Below, one piece after another: positions 29,201-37,687 of a stretch of DNA of 42,999 nucleotides. Positions within the stretch are counted from its first letter, which is position 1, and each line of letters opens with the position of its first letter. The notes beneath the pieces are model-generated. The model was not told where the DNA came from, ran no database searches, and worked only from the letters and a program-made list of their open reading frames with translations. The position numbers and the translations under genes are program-made. Source of the DNA: Acidobacteriota bacterium (GTDB lineage: Bacteria; Acidobacteriota; Blastocatellia; Pyrinomonadales; Pyrinomonadaceae); assembly GCA_020200155.1 (NCBI GenBank), contig JAIVJG010000161.1, positions 1 to 42,999 on the forward strand, given 5' to 3'.

Positions 29201-30052
29201 AGAGACCCAACCACGCACGCGCTCACGCGCTTCAGGCTGCGACGCGTGAGCAGCCGCCCACGCCTCGACGAGCCGTAGCGCGGAACGGACGAACGATTGC
29301 GCGCCGCTCTCTTCCACCGTCTGCCGCTCGCCGCTCGCTTCGCCCCTGCTTTCTCCGCCTGCTTCGCTCTCGTCACGCCACGCGGCGAGTGCGGCTTCCG
29401 TCTCAGTTCCCTCAACCTTTGCTCCGGCGGCGGCGGCGGCGCGTGCGAGGTCTTCAGACCACTCGGCCTCCTGCCGCACTCCGGCGCGACCGAAATTCTT
29501 CTCCCACGCGAGCAGCCGCACGGCCATCGTTGCCACGCCCAACTCTCGATCCGCGCCGAGCGTGTCTTCAAAGGCCAGATGACGCAAACGTTCGAGCACG
29601 TCGTCCGTCGCCGGGGCGTCAACGTCCGCCGCCTTCTCCGGCGGAAAACTCTTGAGCGCGCGGCGCTGGACGAATTGCTTGAAGACGAAGACGGGGTCTT
29701 GCGTGCGGATGGCTTCAATCAACTCTTCGCGCTCGCGCTCCACGCCGAACAGCCGCGCGACGAAACGCGAGAGATGGACTGCTGCGGCGATCAACAGTTC
29801 CGACTCGGCCTTCGTGCCCGATATCCCTTCGCCGCGCGTGCCGAGGTAATTCATCAACGAGGTGTGCAGCTCCGCGTCCGCCTGCCGCAGTTCCGCGTAG
29901 AAGCTTTCGGCCAACTCACGCAGGCGCTCCGGGCGATAGAGGTCGCCGTAAGCGAAGCCCTCTATGCCCGGACGAAAATTCGCGGGTGCTTGTGCGTCGT
30001 TCGTTGTGTGTTGGGAGACCCGGATAGGCTCGGTGAAAGAATTCTGTGCCAT
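26210..30052 (-). CDS. Large FAD/NAD(P)-binding oxidoreductase: GltD-like (Fe-S + NAD(P)H/FAD) fused to PyrK/ferredoxin reductase-like C-terminus
   Basis: 1280 aa: CIYCHERDKDSC, CPGTGHRICNDCMKSCIFQKQEPV, KNVLVVGLGPAGYTLAHFLLNEGFSVVGIDG, GGGLTAIDTATELF, FNR-type FHPGQFYRLQN, VVVMGPTG, PMQCMMKEVCAQCLQ. Confidence 0.85.
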   Translation of the reverse strand: MAQNSFTEPIRVSQHTTNDAQAPANFRPGIEGFAYGDLYRPERLRELAESFYAELRQADAELHTSLMNYLGTRGEGISGTKAESELLIAAAVHLSRFVARLFGVEREREELIEAIRTQDPVFVFKQFVQRRALKSFPPEKAADVDAPATDDVLERLRHLAFEDTLGADRELGVATMAVRLLAWEKNFGRAGVRQEAEWSEDLARAAAAAGAKVEGTETEAALAAWRDESEAGGESRGEASGERQTVEESGAQSFVRSALRLVEAWAAAHASQPEARERVRGWVSFRFPHPLNYENLVQIERPNADVPELARGLEQNLRRRDGFGLTDARDTPREVLDEVNYCIYCHERDKDSCSKGLRERDGSLKRNPLGIALAGCPLDEKISEMHVLQRDGDSIGALTLVMIDNPMCPGTGHRICNDCMKSCIFQKQEPVNIPQAETGVLTNVLSLPYGFEIYSLLTRWNPINAKRPHALPYNGKNVLVVGLGPAGYTLAHFLLNEGFSVVGIDGLKIEPLDKGLTGDGGRECPRAVRDVSEIESALDRRVLAGFGGVSEYGITVRWDKNFLTMIHLALARRERFRFYGGVRFGGTLTIEDAWELGFDHIAIASGAGRPTIVEMKNNLLRGVRKASDFLMALQLTGAFKRDALANLQVRLPAIVIGGGLTAIDTATELFAYYPVQCEKILDRHEKLVAEFGEAEVFKRFDAEERAVYEEFLAHGAAVREERARAEAAGEAPDFVPLVRSWGGVAIVYRKRLIDSPAYRLNHEEVAKALEEGIHFVENMTPAEAVPDEETGAVSAVVFERMRRDAETGKWKNSGEFVRLPARTVCVAAGTSPNTIYEKERPGTFALDEWREFFAPHKVERQADGNFRLVPAAKGERAFFTSYESGGRFISYYGDNHPVYAGNVVKAMASAKHGYEHVAALFADEIAAAGRENSTASREQEERDAAFARLVETLDENLLARVVRVERLTDTIVDVIVRAPMQARKFHPGQFYRLQNYETDARIIDGTKLLMEGLALTGAWVDKEAGLLSLIVLEMGASSRQCALLKPGQQVVVMGPTGTPTEIPANETVLLAGGGLGNAVLFSIAKALRESANRVIYFAGYKRGEDLFKREEIEAATDQVIWATDTGVEIEPRRAQDAHFRGNIVQAMLAYAGGTLGKPLFDLREVDRLIAIGSDRMMAAVKQARHTVLAPHLKQTHVGVGSINSPMQCMMKEVCAQCLQRHVDPQTGVESFVFSCFNQDQLLDEVDFKNLNDRLRANTVQEKSANLWLDHLLRADDVVIR

Positions 30053-30316
30053 TGTCAGTAGCTTTTTAGCAGCCCTGTGATGGGAGAGATATTCAAGCGC
30101 GCCGCGACTTTCTCAAGAGCGCACAAGCGCGACACGCCCGGACGGAGTATAGCATCGCAGGCGCGCGACGTTGAAAGAGCCTCCGCTCCGCCGGCCATTG
30201 TGAGCTATTTCGACTGCCGGACGTGCACTTCGCAGAAGTTGTCCGGCGGCGTTTCAACTCAACAGGCGGCTCGCTTGCTAATTCACGGATGGCACTTTTA
30301 TAATACCTATGCTCTT

Positions 30317-30390
30317 GGCGCATTGGTGTAGTCGGCTAACACGCTGCCCTCTCAAGGCAGAGATCACGGGTTCGAGTCCCGTATGCGCTA
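30317..30390 (+). tRNA. tRNA-Glu (CTC)
   Basis: GGCGCAT TG GTGT...ACAC G CTGCC CTCTCAA GGCAG AGATC ACGGG TTCGAGT CCCGT ATGCGCT A; full cloverleaf, anticodon CTC; CCA not encoded. Confidence 0.92.
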
Positions 30391-30407
30391 TTGATTGAGC
30401 ATGAGGG

Positions 30408-30437
30408 AAAGGCTCAGGCCACATGGCCTGAGCCTTT
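30408..30437 (+). terminator. Rho-independent terminator after tRNA-Glu
   Basis: aaaggctcaggcc-acat-ggcctgagccttt, 13-bp perfect stem. Confidence 0.8.
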
Positions 30438-30597
30438 CTCTCGTTGGGGCCTTTGCCACTTTCATCTGATCGTAGAGCGCGCAGGCACGGTAGGTCACGC
30501 CGTAGTTGACAGCCGGCGTCGAGGCCATTTCACGTCGAAGGCAGCGAGTCGTGTCTGACTCCGTACCCTTTCAGCTTTCCGTCCGCGAATCACTTTC

Positions 30598-32592
30598 CTA
30601 CCGGAGCGGCGCGCTTCCGCTGCCTTTCAGATACTTGTCGAGGAAATCAAGAATCGCCTTGTAAGCGCGTATCTCGTTGGCCTTCTTTGTAAAGCCGTGG
30701 CCTTCGTTGTCGAAGACGACGTACTCGACCGTGCCGTTACGTCGCTTGATGTTCTCGACGATCTCGTCCGACTCCGGCTTGATGACGCGCGGGTCGTTCT
30801 TGCCTTGGAGGACGATGAGCGGGCGCGTGATTTTGTCTGCGTGGAAGAGGGGCGAGGCGGCGCGCAGTTTCTCTAACTCCGTCGAGGGGTCGCCAATCTC
30901 CCTGTAGAGCGATTTGCGGAACGATTCCCAGTAGGGCGGGATGGATTGCAGCGTCCGCACCCAGTTCGAGACGCCGAAGAGGTCAACGCCGACGGCAAAT
31001 TCTTCCGGCTTGAAGGCGAGCGCCGCGAGCACCATGTAGCCGCCATAGCTTCCGCCCATGATGCCGATCTTGTTTTCATCCACGTAGCCGAGCGACGCGA
31101 GATACTTCTTCGCCTCGACGCAATCCCACAGAGGCTCGCGCCCGTGCTTGCCGTCGTCGGAGGTGAAGAACGTCTTGCCGTAACCCGAAGAACCGCGATT
31201 GTTGACGCCTAAGACGACGTAGCCGTGGTTGACGAGATATTGAACGACCGGGCTGTAGCCGACGCGCGTCTGGCCGCCGGGGCCGCCGTGGATGAGCAGA
31301 AGCGCGGGCGCTTTATGCGCTGCGTCCGCCTGTTGCGGCTTGTAGAGGATGGAGGGAATCTCCACGCCGTCGAAAGATTTGTAGCGAATCACCTTCGACT
31401 CGACAAGGTCTGCCGGATTGATCTCCGGGTTGAGACTCTCGGTCAGCTTCGTCGCCTTCTTCGTCGCGAAGTCGTAAACGTAGAGATTGCTGGGCGAGCG
31501 GTCGCCGTTGAGGTAGAAGGCCATCAGACGCTCGCTCGGCGAGATGTTGACGCCGGTGATGTCTCCGTTCGGGAGTTTCGGCAGCGGGACAAGCTTACCC
31601 GTAGCCGTTTCGTAAATCTTGATTTTCGTGCGCGCATCCTCGTTCATGGCGACGACGCGATACTTGCCGTTGCGCGAAAAGTAGGTGTACGACACGTCCC
31701 ACGACGCACGCTCGACCGCTTCGCGCTTGCCCGTCGCGAGGTCGTAGCGCGTGATGTGCTTGAACTCGCCGCCCTCATCCGTCAGGTAGTAGAGCGACTT
31801 CGAGTTCACGTCGAAGGTCTGCGGGCTGTTCGCCACGTCGCCTGTGTGCGCGGTGATGTTCTTCATCTCCTTCGTCGCCGTGTTGTAGAGGTACACGTCC
31901 GCGTCCGCAGGCGAGCCGCCGGTCTTCTGGAAGGCGATAAACTTCTTATCGTTCGAGATGTCGCCGAGGTTGTAGCCAGTCTCGTCCTTGTAAACGAGCG
32001 TGGGCTTGAAATCGGCGACTGTCATCTCGAAGATGTCGAAGAAGCGCGCGTCGCGTTCGTTGGACGAGTAGAAGAAAGATTTCCGGTCGTGGCTCCAGCC
32101 GAGGAAGTTAGCCTTCGTCTTCTCGCCGGGCGTCAGGTCGCGCTCTGTGCCGCCGGCCTCGCGCACGTAGAGATGGCTGTTCTCGTTGCCGCCGCGATCA
32201 TACGTGTAGATGACGCGCGTGTCCGCAGGGAAATAAGAGACTGCGTAGGTGCTCTCCTTCGTCGAGTTCGTCAACTGCTGCGCCGCGCCGCCCGCGACGG
32301 GCACGGTGTAGACGTTGAAGATGCCGGTCTTGTTGGTGTGAAAAAGTATTTGCTTCTCGTCGGGCGAGAAAGAACTGCCGCCGATGCGCGTCGTCGCCAT
32401 GAACTGCTCGATGGTGTACTGCTTGACGGCGTGCGCTTGCAGGGAGACGGTCGGCGGCCTGTTGCGCTCCTGCGCCTGCGTGTTCGCGGACAAAAGACAG
32501 TTGCATGCGAGGAGCGCGAAGGCGAGCGCCGCCCGTCTCGACTTTCGGCCCGCGCCCGCACATGAAGCATGAAGTGTTTCGACTGTTCTCAT
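30598..32592 (-). CDS. S9 family prolyl oligopeptidase/acylaminoacyl peptidase
   Basis: Secreted N-term MRTVETLHASCAG...; propeller repeats; GGSYGGYMVLAAL nucleophile elbow; GKNDPRV; EGHGF. Start 32592 preferred over 32820, which overlaps the neighbouring CDS. Confidence 0.9.
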   Translation of the reverse strand: MRTVETLHASCAGAGRKSRRAALAFALLACNCLLSANTQAQERNRPPTVSLQAHAVKQYTIEQFMATTRIGGSSFSPDEKQILFHTNKTGIFNVYTVPVAGGAAQQLTNSTKESTYAVSYFPADTRVIYTYDRGGNENSHLYVREAGGTERDLTPGEKTKANFLGWSHDRKSFFYSSNERDARFFDIFEMTVADFKPTLVYKDETGYNLGDISNDKKFIAFQKTGGSPADADVYLYNTATKEMKNITAHTGDVANSPQTFDVNSKSLYYLTDEGGEFKHITRYDLATGKREAVERASWDVSYTYFSRNGKYRVVAMNEDARTKIKIYETATGKLVPLPKLPNGDITGVNISPSERLMAFYLNGDRSPSNLYVYDFATKKATKLTESLNPEINPADLVESKVIRYKSFDGVEIPSILYKPQQADAAHKAPALLLIHGGPGGQTRVGYSPVVQYLVNHGYVVLGVNNRGSSGYGKTFFTSDDGKHGREPLWDCVEAKKYLASLGYVDENKIGIMGGSYGGYMVLAALAFKPEEFAVGVDLFGVSNWVRTLQSIPPYWESFRKSLYREIGDPSTELEKLRAASPLFHADKITRPLIVLQGKNDPRVIKPESDEIVENIKRRNGTVEYVVFDNEGHGFTKKANEIRAYKAILDFLDKYLKGSGSAPLR

Positions 32593-32680
32593 CGGAGTGA
32601 TCCTTTTCTGGTGTGTTAGGTCGTCAGACGACGATTCGGCCCGGTGTGGATGGATGAACGTCCACGCTCGTGCAAAAGTT

Positions 32681-33124
32681 TCAGCGCGGCACACGTGCGG
32701 CAGCGCGCCGCTCAAGCACGGAGTTGACCTGCGCCAGCATTTCGCGCGCCGAGAAGGGCGAAGTGATGTACTCCTCCGCACCCAGCCTGAAGGCCTCCGC
32801 AATGGTTTCTTCACCTGCACAGGCCGAGAAGATGATGACGGGAATGTGTCGCGTGTACGGCGTCTTCTTCAAGACGCGGCAGGCTCGAAAGCCGTCCATC
32901 ACGGGCATCAGATAGTTGAGCAGGATAAGGTCGGGCATTATTTCGCGCGCCCTCTCGATGCCCTCAAGCCCGTTCTCCGCCGTGACGACCCGAAACTCTT
33001 CGCGCTCGAAGAAGCCTCTGAGTAGTTCCAGAATGTCGCTGTCGTCGTCAACGATAAGCAGCGTCCTCTGACGCGTCTTTTCTGTCCGCTCCGCCCGCGC
33101 TGTGTCTCTCTTCCCCGTCATCAT
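32681..33124 (-). CDS. Stand-alone response-regulator receiver domain (degenerate phosphorylation site)
   Basis: TLLIVDDDSDILELLRGFF...DLILLNYLMPVMDGFRACRVLKKT...VIIFSACAGEE...EEYITSPFSAREML; fold clear, Asp to Asn and Lys to Ser at conserved sites. Confidence 0.88.
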   Translation of the reverse strand: MMTGKRDTARAERTEKTRQRTLLIVDDDSDILELLRGFFEREEFRVVTAENGLEGIERAREIMPDLILLNYLMPVMDGFRACRVLKKTPYTRHIPVIIFSACAGEETIAEAFRLGAEEYITSPFSAREMLAQVNSVLERRAAARVPR

Positions 33125-33163
33125 TCACCGCCGCGCTTAGTCAACCACGCGCTCTCTTCGCGG

Positions 33164-33739
33164 TCAGGCGGACTCGCGCTCCACCGCCAGCAAAACTTCG
33201 TCGCGGTACGCGCCCCGCTTCCAATGGCGTCGCGGGATGCGCCCCACTTCCCTGTAACCAGCGCCCAGAAGCATCTTGAGCGAGGCGACGTTCTCGGCCA
33301 TCACTTCCGAAAGCAGCAGGCGCAGGCCCAACACCTCAAAGGCGTAGCGCGTGCGCGTGCGCGCTGCGTCTGCGCCGTATCCCTTGCCGCGAAACTCATG
33401 CGCGCCGATGATCGTTCCCGTATGCGCCGCGCCGCTCCGCCACTCGATACGATGAAAGCCGTTAAAGCCGATGTGTTCGCCCTCAAGCGTCTCGACAGCG
33501 AGCGCGATGTCAGTCGGGTGCATCCCGTACGGCCCCATCATGCGATTGAAGTAGTCTTCCTCCGCGAGGCGCGTGATCGGGATGTCGCCGATGAGAGTCC
33601 ACTTTGTCACCTCTGGATCGTTCATCCACACGAGCGCGTTCTCCAGGTGACGCTCCTTGTCGAGACCCACCAGCCGCACCTTCTCGCCTTCCCAACCGTT
33701 CCCCACGCGTACACCTCCAATCTTTGATAATAAGGGCAC
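33164..33739 (-). CDS. GNAT-family N-acetyltransferase (RimJ-like)
   Basis: VRLVGLDKERHLENALVWMNDPEV...HTGTIIGAHEFRGKGYGADAARTRTRYAFEVLGLRLLLSEVMAENVASLKMLLGAGYREVGRI. Confidence 0.88.
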   Translation of the reverse strand: MPLLSKIGGVRVGNGWEGEKVRLVGLDKERHLENALVWMNDPEVTKWTLIGDIPITRLAEEDYFNRMMGPYGMHPTDIALAVETLEGEHIGFNGFHRIEWRSGAAHTGTIIGAHEFRGKGYGADAARTRTRYAFEVLGLRLLLSEVMAENVASLKMLLGAGYREVGRIPRRHWKRGAYRDEVLLAVERESA

Positions 33740-33913
33740 AATTTACAGGATTGCCGGGTAAATTGGAATGACCAGATCACGCGCACGCGCTTGTACGAAC
33801 CCGCTCGGCGGAAGGCTCACGTGTTGTGAATCGCGTTCTGCTCGAACGCCCGCCGTCCGTTGATGCTAACATCTTCCTGCTCGTCGGCTGACCGGCAGAT
33901 AGGTTCATTGCAG

Positions 33914-34229
33914 ATGCGACGTTTCAAGTTAGTCTTCAAATACGTTCTCGGCATTTTCTTCGTGCTGGCGGGGGTGAATCATTTCGTCAATCCCGCTTTT
34001 TATCTGAAGATTATGCCGCCGTATCTACCTTGGCATCTCTTGCTGGTTTATCTGAGCGGGTTATTTGAAACAGTTCTCGGCGCGCTGCTGCTCGTGCCGC
34101 GATTCACGCGACTCTCACGCGGAGTTGTACACAGAGATCAGTCCGATACTTTTGTGGCTGAGGCTGCCGCTTCAGTTAGCCTTGATGGGATGGGTTTACT
34201 GGTACACGCGGCCAGCCGCCCGGCAGTGA
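33914..34229 (+). pseudogene. DoxX-family membrane protein, internally deleted and frameshifted
   Basis: MRRFKLVFKYVLGIFFVLAGVNHFVNPAFYLKIMPPYLPWHLLLVYLSGLFETVLGALLLVPRFTRLSR then, in another frame from 34122, ELYTEISPILLWLRLPLQLALMGWVYWYTRPAARQ-stop; middle TM segment missing. Confidence 0.75.
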
Positions 34230-34290
34230 TAGAGTTTGCATGTTCAGGACTGTTAGTTCTGTTACGTGTATTCCTTTTTTACACGCGGGT

Positions 34291-35274
34291 TCAATCCTGT
34301 CTGCATGCTTCGACGCGGTTGCGGCCCGACTCCTTGGCGTGGTAGAGCGCCTCGTCTGCACGCGCGATCATGTCGTGGGCGGATTCCATCGAGAGTAGTT
34401 GAGCGACGCCGGCGCTCAGTGTGACGGGGAAGACGCGCTCGCCGTCGCCGAAGAAGCGCGAGGCCACGTCGAGGCGAATCTTCTCGGCGAGCGCGAGCGC
34501 GCCTTCGAGTTTGGTTTCGGGTGTGAGCACGAGAAACTCTTCACCGCCGTAGCGGCAGACCACGTCCGAGCCGCGCACGGCCTCCGTCAGCACGCGCGCG
34601 ACCTGCATCAGAGCCGTGTCGCCAGCCGCGTGCCCGAACGTGTCGTTGACCATCTTGAAGTGATCCACGTCAATCACGAGACATGAGAGCGGACGCCCGT
34701 AGCGTCGCGCCTCTGCCAGCTCGCGTTGCAGCGAACGTTGGAGGCCGTAGCGATTGAGCAGACCTGTGAGCGCGTCGGTCATGGACTTCTCGCTCGCGGC
34801 TTCGGCGCGGCGGCTCGCCTCCTCCGCGCTCAGGCGCAGGCGGTCGCGCTCGCGCTTGAGTCGAATCGCTACGGCGACACGCGCAATCAACTCTTCGACC
34901 CTGAAAGGCTTGCTGATGTAATCGTCTGCGCCCACCGCGAGGCCGTTCACTTTCGTCTCCATGTCGTCGAGCGCGGAGAGGAATATGACGGGGATGTCGC
35001 GCGTCTCCTGCCTGTCTTTCAACAGGCGGCAGGCTTGCAGGCCGTCGAGCACGGGCATCATCACGTCGAGGATGACGAGGTCGGGCAAGAATTCACACGC
35101 CTTCTCGACCGCCTCTCTGCCGTCCTGCGCGGTGTGGATATGGTAGCTCTCCCATTCGAGCCGTCGCTTGATGAGCGCGAGGTTGACCGGCTCGTCGTCG
35201 GCGACGAGGATCAAGGGCGGGCGCTCTTGTCTCTGCGTTGAGATTTCCCTGTCTCTCTGCGATTCCGATTCCAT
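34291..35274 (-). CDS. Response regulator with GGDEF diguanylate cyclase domain
   Basis: PPLILVADDEPVNLALI...LVILDVMMPVLDG...RVEELIARV...DALTGLLNRYGLQRSL...RGSDVVCRYGGEEFLVL (GGEEF with RxxD I-site). Start ATG 35274. Confidence 0.92.
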   Translation of the reverse strand: MESESQRDREISTQRQERPPLILVADDEPVNLALIKRRLEWESYHIHTAQDGREAVEKACEFLPDLVILDVMMPVLDGLQACRLLKDRQETRDIPVIFLSALDDMETKVNGLAVGADDYISKPFRVEELIARVAVAIRLKRERDRLRLSAEEASRRAEAASEKSMTDALTGLLNRYGLQRSLQRELAEARRYGRPLSCLVIDVDHFKMVNDTFGHAAGDTALMQVARVLTEAVRGSDVVCRYGGEEFLVLTPETKLEGALALAEKIRLDVASRFFGDGERVFPVTLSAGVAQLLSMESAHDMIARADEALYHAKESGRNRVEACRQD

Positions 35275-35531
35275 AAGATTCTTTGAGCGGCGCGCCGGCA
35301 GTCTGTGATGCCGCAGGCGGCGGGGCATGTGCGCGGCAAAACTTTTGGGGCTGGTGAATTTTGAGGCCACACAATCTTAGAATAGATTTAGCGGCATCGT
35401 AAAGGTGCGTCCTGTGTTAAGCTGCGCGAAAGTTTCCGGCAGACGCCTGGCACGCGCCCGCGCCCCTGCGGCGTCGGCTACTCTTCACGAGCGCGGGCCG
35501 TCCGGCGAGACCGTGGAAGGGACGACTCTCT

Positions 35532-35972
35532 ATGAGACGACGCGAAGGCGACGGCTGCCCTGTGTCGGGCGCGCTTCAGGTGATCGGCGACAAGTGGACG
35601 ATGCTCATTGTGCGCGAACTAGCGCGCGGCGCTCGCCGCACAACTGAACTGATCGAGCGGCTGCATCCCATCAGCAGCCGCACGCTCGTTGACCGCATGC
35701 GAGACATGGAAGCGGACGCGCTCGTTGAGCGCCGCGAGTGGAACGAAAGCCCGCCGCACGTCGAATACGTTCTCACCGGCAGGGGCCGCTTGCTCCTGCC
35801 GCTCCTCGACACGCTGCGCGAACTCGGACAGGCGCTCGACTGCAACGACTGCGAAGACCGCAAGACGCAGCTCGGCTCCTACTGCGACGCCTGCCCGCAC
35901 ACGGAGCGCCCCGCCGCAGCCCCGCAGCCGTCGCGCCGCTCTCAGGCGGACGACTCAATCGTGCTGCTTTAA
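35532..35972 (+). CDS. HxlR-family winged-helix transcriptional regulator with cysteine-rich C-terminal tail
   Basis: GCPVSGALQVIGDKWTMLIVRELARGARRTTELIERLHPISSRTLVDRMRDMEADALVER...; C-term CNDCEDRKTQLGSYCDACPH. Confidence 0.88.
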   Translation: MRRREGDGCPVSGALQVIGDKWTMLIVRELARGARRTTELIERLHPISSRTLVDRMRDMEADALVERREWNESPPHVEYVLTGRGRLLLPLLDTLRELGQALDCNDCEDRKTQLGSYCDACPHTERPAAAPQPSRRSQADDSIVLL

Positions 35973-36064
35973 TCCCGTTCGAGTCGGGACGAAATTACCG
36001 TGCGTCACTGGCTGGAGACGCGCCAGGTTTCTTATTCACAGATCGAACAGAGTAAAAAAAGTCC

Positions 36065-36832
36065 ATGAACGTTCGAGACTACAACCGCGCGGCGTGGGAC
36101 AGGGAGGTCGGGCGCGGGAACGAGTGGACAGTGCCTGTCAGCGCGGAGCGAATCGAGGCCGCGCGCCGGGGCGAATGGGAAATTCTCCTGACGGAGACGA
36201 AGCCCGTCCCGCGCCAGTGGTTCCCGCAATTGAAAGGGCGTGACGTGTTGTGTCTCGCATCGGGCGGCGGACAACAAGCGCCGATCCTCGCGGCGACGGG
36301 GGCGCGCGTGACTGTCTACGACAACTCGCCGAAGCAGTTGGAGCAAGACCGCCTCGTCGCCGCCAGAGACTCACTCGATTTGAAAACAGTCGAGGGCGAC
36401 ATGGCCGACCTCTCGGCGTTCGCAGGCGAGAGCTTCGATCTCGTCTTTCATCCAGTCTCGAATCTTTTCGTCCCCGAAGTGCGCCCCGTCTGGCGCGAGA
36501 CCTTCCGCGTGCTCAGGCGCGGCGGCATACTGCTCGCCGGATTCCTCAACCCTTCGTTGTTCATCTTCGGCTCCGAGACGAGCGAGCACGACAAATTGGA
36601 GGTCAGGTACACGCTCCCCTACTCCGACCTCAAAGACATGCCCGGCAAAGAGCGCGACCGGCTCATCGCCAACGAAGAACCTTTTGAATTCAGCCACACG
36701 CTCGAAGACCAGCTCGGCGGCCAACTCGACGCGGGATTCCACCTGACCGGCCTCTACGAAGACCGGCACAGGGAGCTTCGCATCGCGCGATTCATGCCGA
36801 CCTACATCGCCACGCGCGCTCTCAAACCATGA
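36065..36832 (+). CDS. Class I SAM-dependent methyltransferase
   Basis: [37 protein letters not shown]...[25 protein letters not shown]. Confidence 0.88.
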   Translation: MNVRDYNRAAWDREVGRGNEWTVPVSAERIEAARRGEWEILLTETKPVPRQWFPQLKGRDVLCLASGGGQQAPILAATGARVTVYDNSPKQLEQDRLVAARDSLDLKTVEGDMADLSAFAGESFDLVFHPVSNLFVPEVRPVWRETFRVLRRGGILLAGFLNPSLFIFGSETSEHDKLEVRYTLPYSDLKDMPGKERDRLIANEEPFEFSHTLEDQLGGQLDAGFHLTGLYEDRHRELRIARFMPTYIATRALKP

Positions 36833-37470
36833 CGAGTTCACACGCGACGCCTGCAAACGATTCCCGAACGAGCGAGCCGCTCGTCCTGCTCGGCATCGGC
36901 CTCGCGTGCCTCGTCGTCTCCGGCATCAAGCCTTTTGACCGCCTGACGTGGGTGGAGGAAATCTTTCCGGCGGTGGCCGGGGCGCTGATCTTCGTCGCGC
37001 TCTACAACCGTTTCCGCTTCACGCCGCTCGTCTACCGGCTCGTCCTGCTGCACGCGCTGATCCTGATGCTCGGCGGTCATTACTCCTACGCGCGCGTGCC
37101 CCTCGGCTACTGGGCGCAGGAGCTTTTCCACTTCACGCGCAACCACTACGACCGCGTCGGCCACTTCGCGCAAGGGTTCGTCCCCGCGATCATCGCGCGC
37201 GAGGTGCTGCTGCGTCGCACTCCCTTGAAGCGCGGCGGCTGGCTCTTCTTCCTCGTCGTCTCTGTGTGCCTCGGCTTCAGCGCCTTCTACGAATTCACGG
37301 AATGGTGGACGGCGCTCATCGAAGGCGACCGCGCCGCCGACTTCCTCGGCACGCAGGGCGACCCGTGGGACACGCAGTGGGATATGTTCATGGCCTTCAG
37401 CGGCTCGATCATCGCGCAACTGCTGCTCAGCCGCGTGCACGACCGCGAGTTGGCCCGGCTGAAACAATAA
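36829..37470 (+). CDS. DUF2238 / YjdF-like integral membrane protein
   Basis: Multiple TMs; [71 protein letters not shown] overlap with upstream CDS. Confidence 0.85.
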   Translation: MTSSHATPANDSRTSEPLVLLGIGLACLVVSGIKPFDRLTWVEEIFPAVAGALIFVALYNRFRFTPLVYRLVLLHALILMLGGHYSYARVPLGYWAQELFHFTRNHYDRVGHFAQGFVPAIIAREVLLRRTPLKRGGWLFFLVVSVCLGFSAFYEFTEWWTALIEGDRAADFLGTQGDPWDTQWDMFMAFSGSIIAQLLLSRVHDRELARLKQ

Positions 37471-37482
37471 GCGACGAATGTT

Positions 37483-37552
37483 TGTAGGGGCAGTCTTGTA
37501 CCTGCCCGTCTTGCGAGATAGCAAGACGGGCAGGTACAAGACTGCCCCTACA
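37483..37552. repeat. Perfect inverted repeat (32-bp arms, 6-nt loop), MITE-like
   Basis: tgtaggggcagtcttgtacctgcccgtcttgc-gagata-gcaagacgggcaggtacaagactgcccctaca. Confidence 0.85.
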
Positions 37553-37604
37553 GTTTCAACAACGTCCAATTTTAATTTGGAGAGATGTATGATGAAGATT
37601 CTTT

Positions 37605-37653
37605 AACGACGAACGCCGCGCCGGTTAAAGTTTCCGGCGCGGCGTTCGTCGTT
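37605..37653. terminator. Long hairpin, probable bidirectional terminator between convergent genes
   Basis: aacgacgaacgccgcgccgg-ttaaagttt-ccggcgcggcgttcgtcgtt, 20-bp perfect stem. Confidence 0.75.
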
Positions 37654-37687
37654 TTGTGCGAAGACTGGAAACCGTCTGCTGCCTGAC

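Noticed and set aside
31225-32565. 446-aa plus-strand ORF
   Set aside because: Antisense to the S9 peptidase; no domain signal.
34291-35274. Degenerate GGDEF/receiver
   Set aside because: GGEEF, I-site RxxD and receiver LDVMMP are all canonical, so this one is an ordinary diguanylate cyclase regulator.
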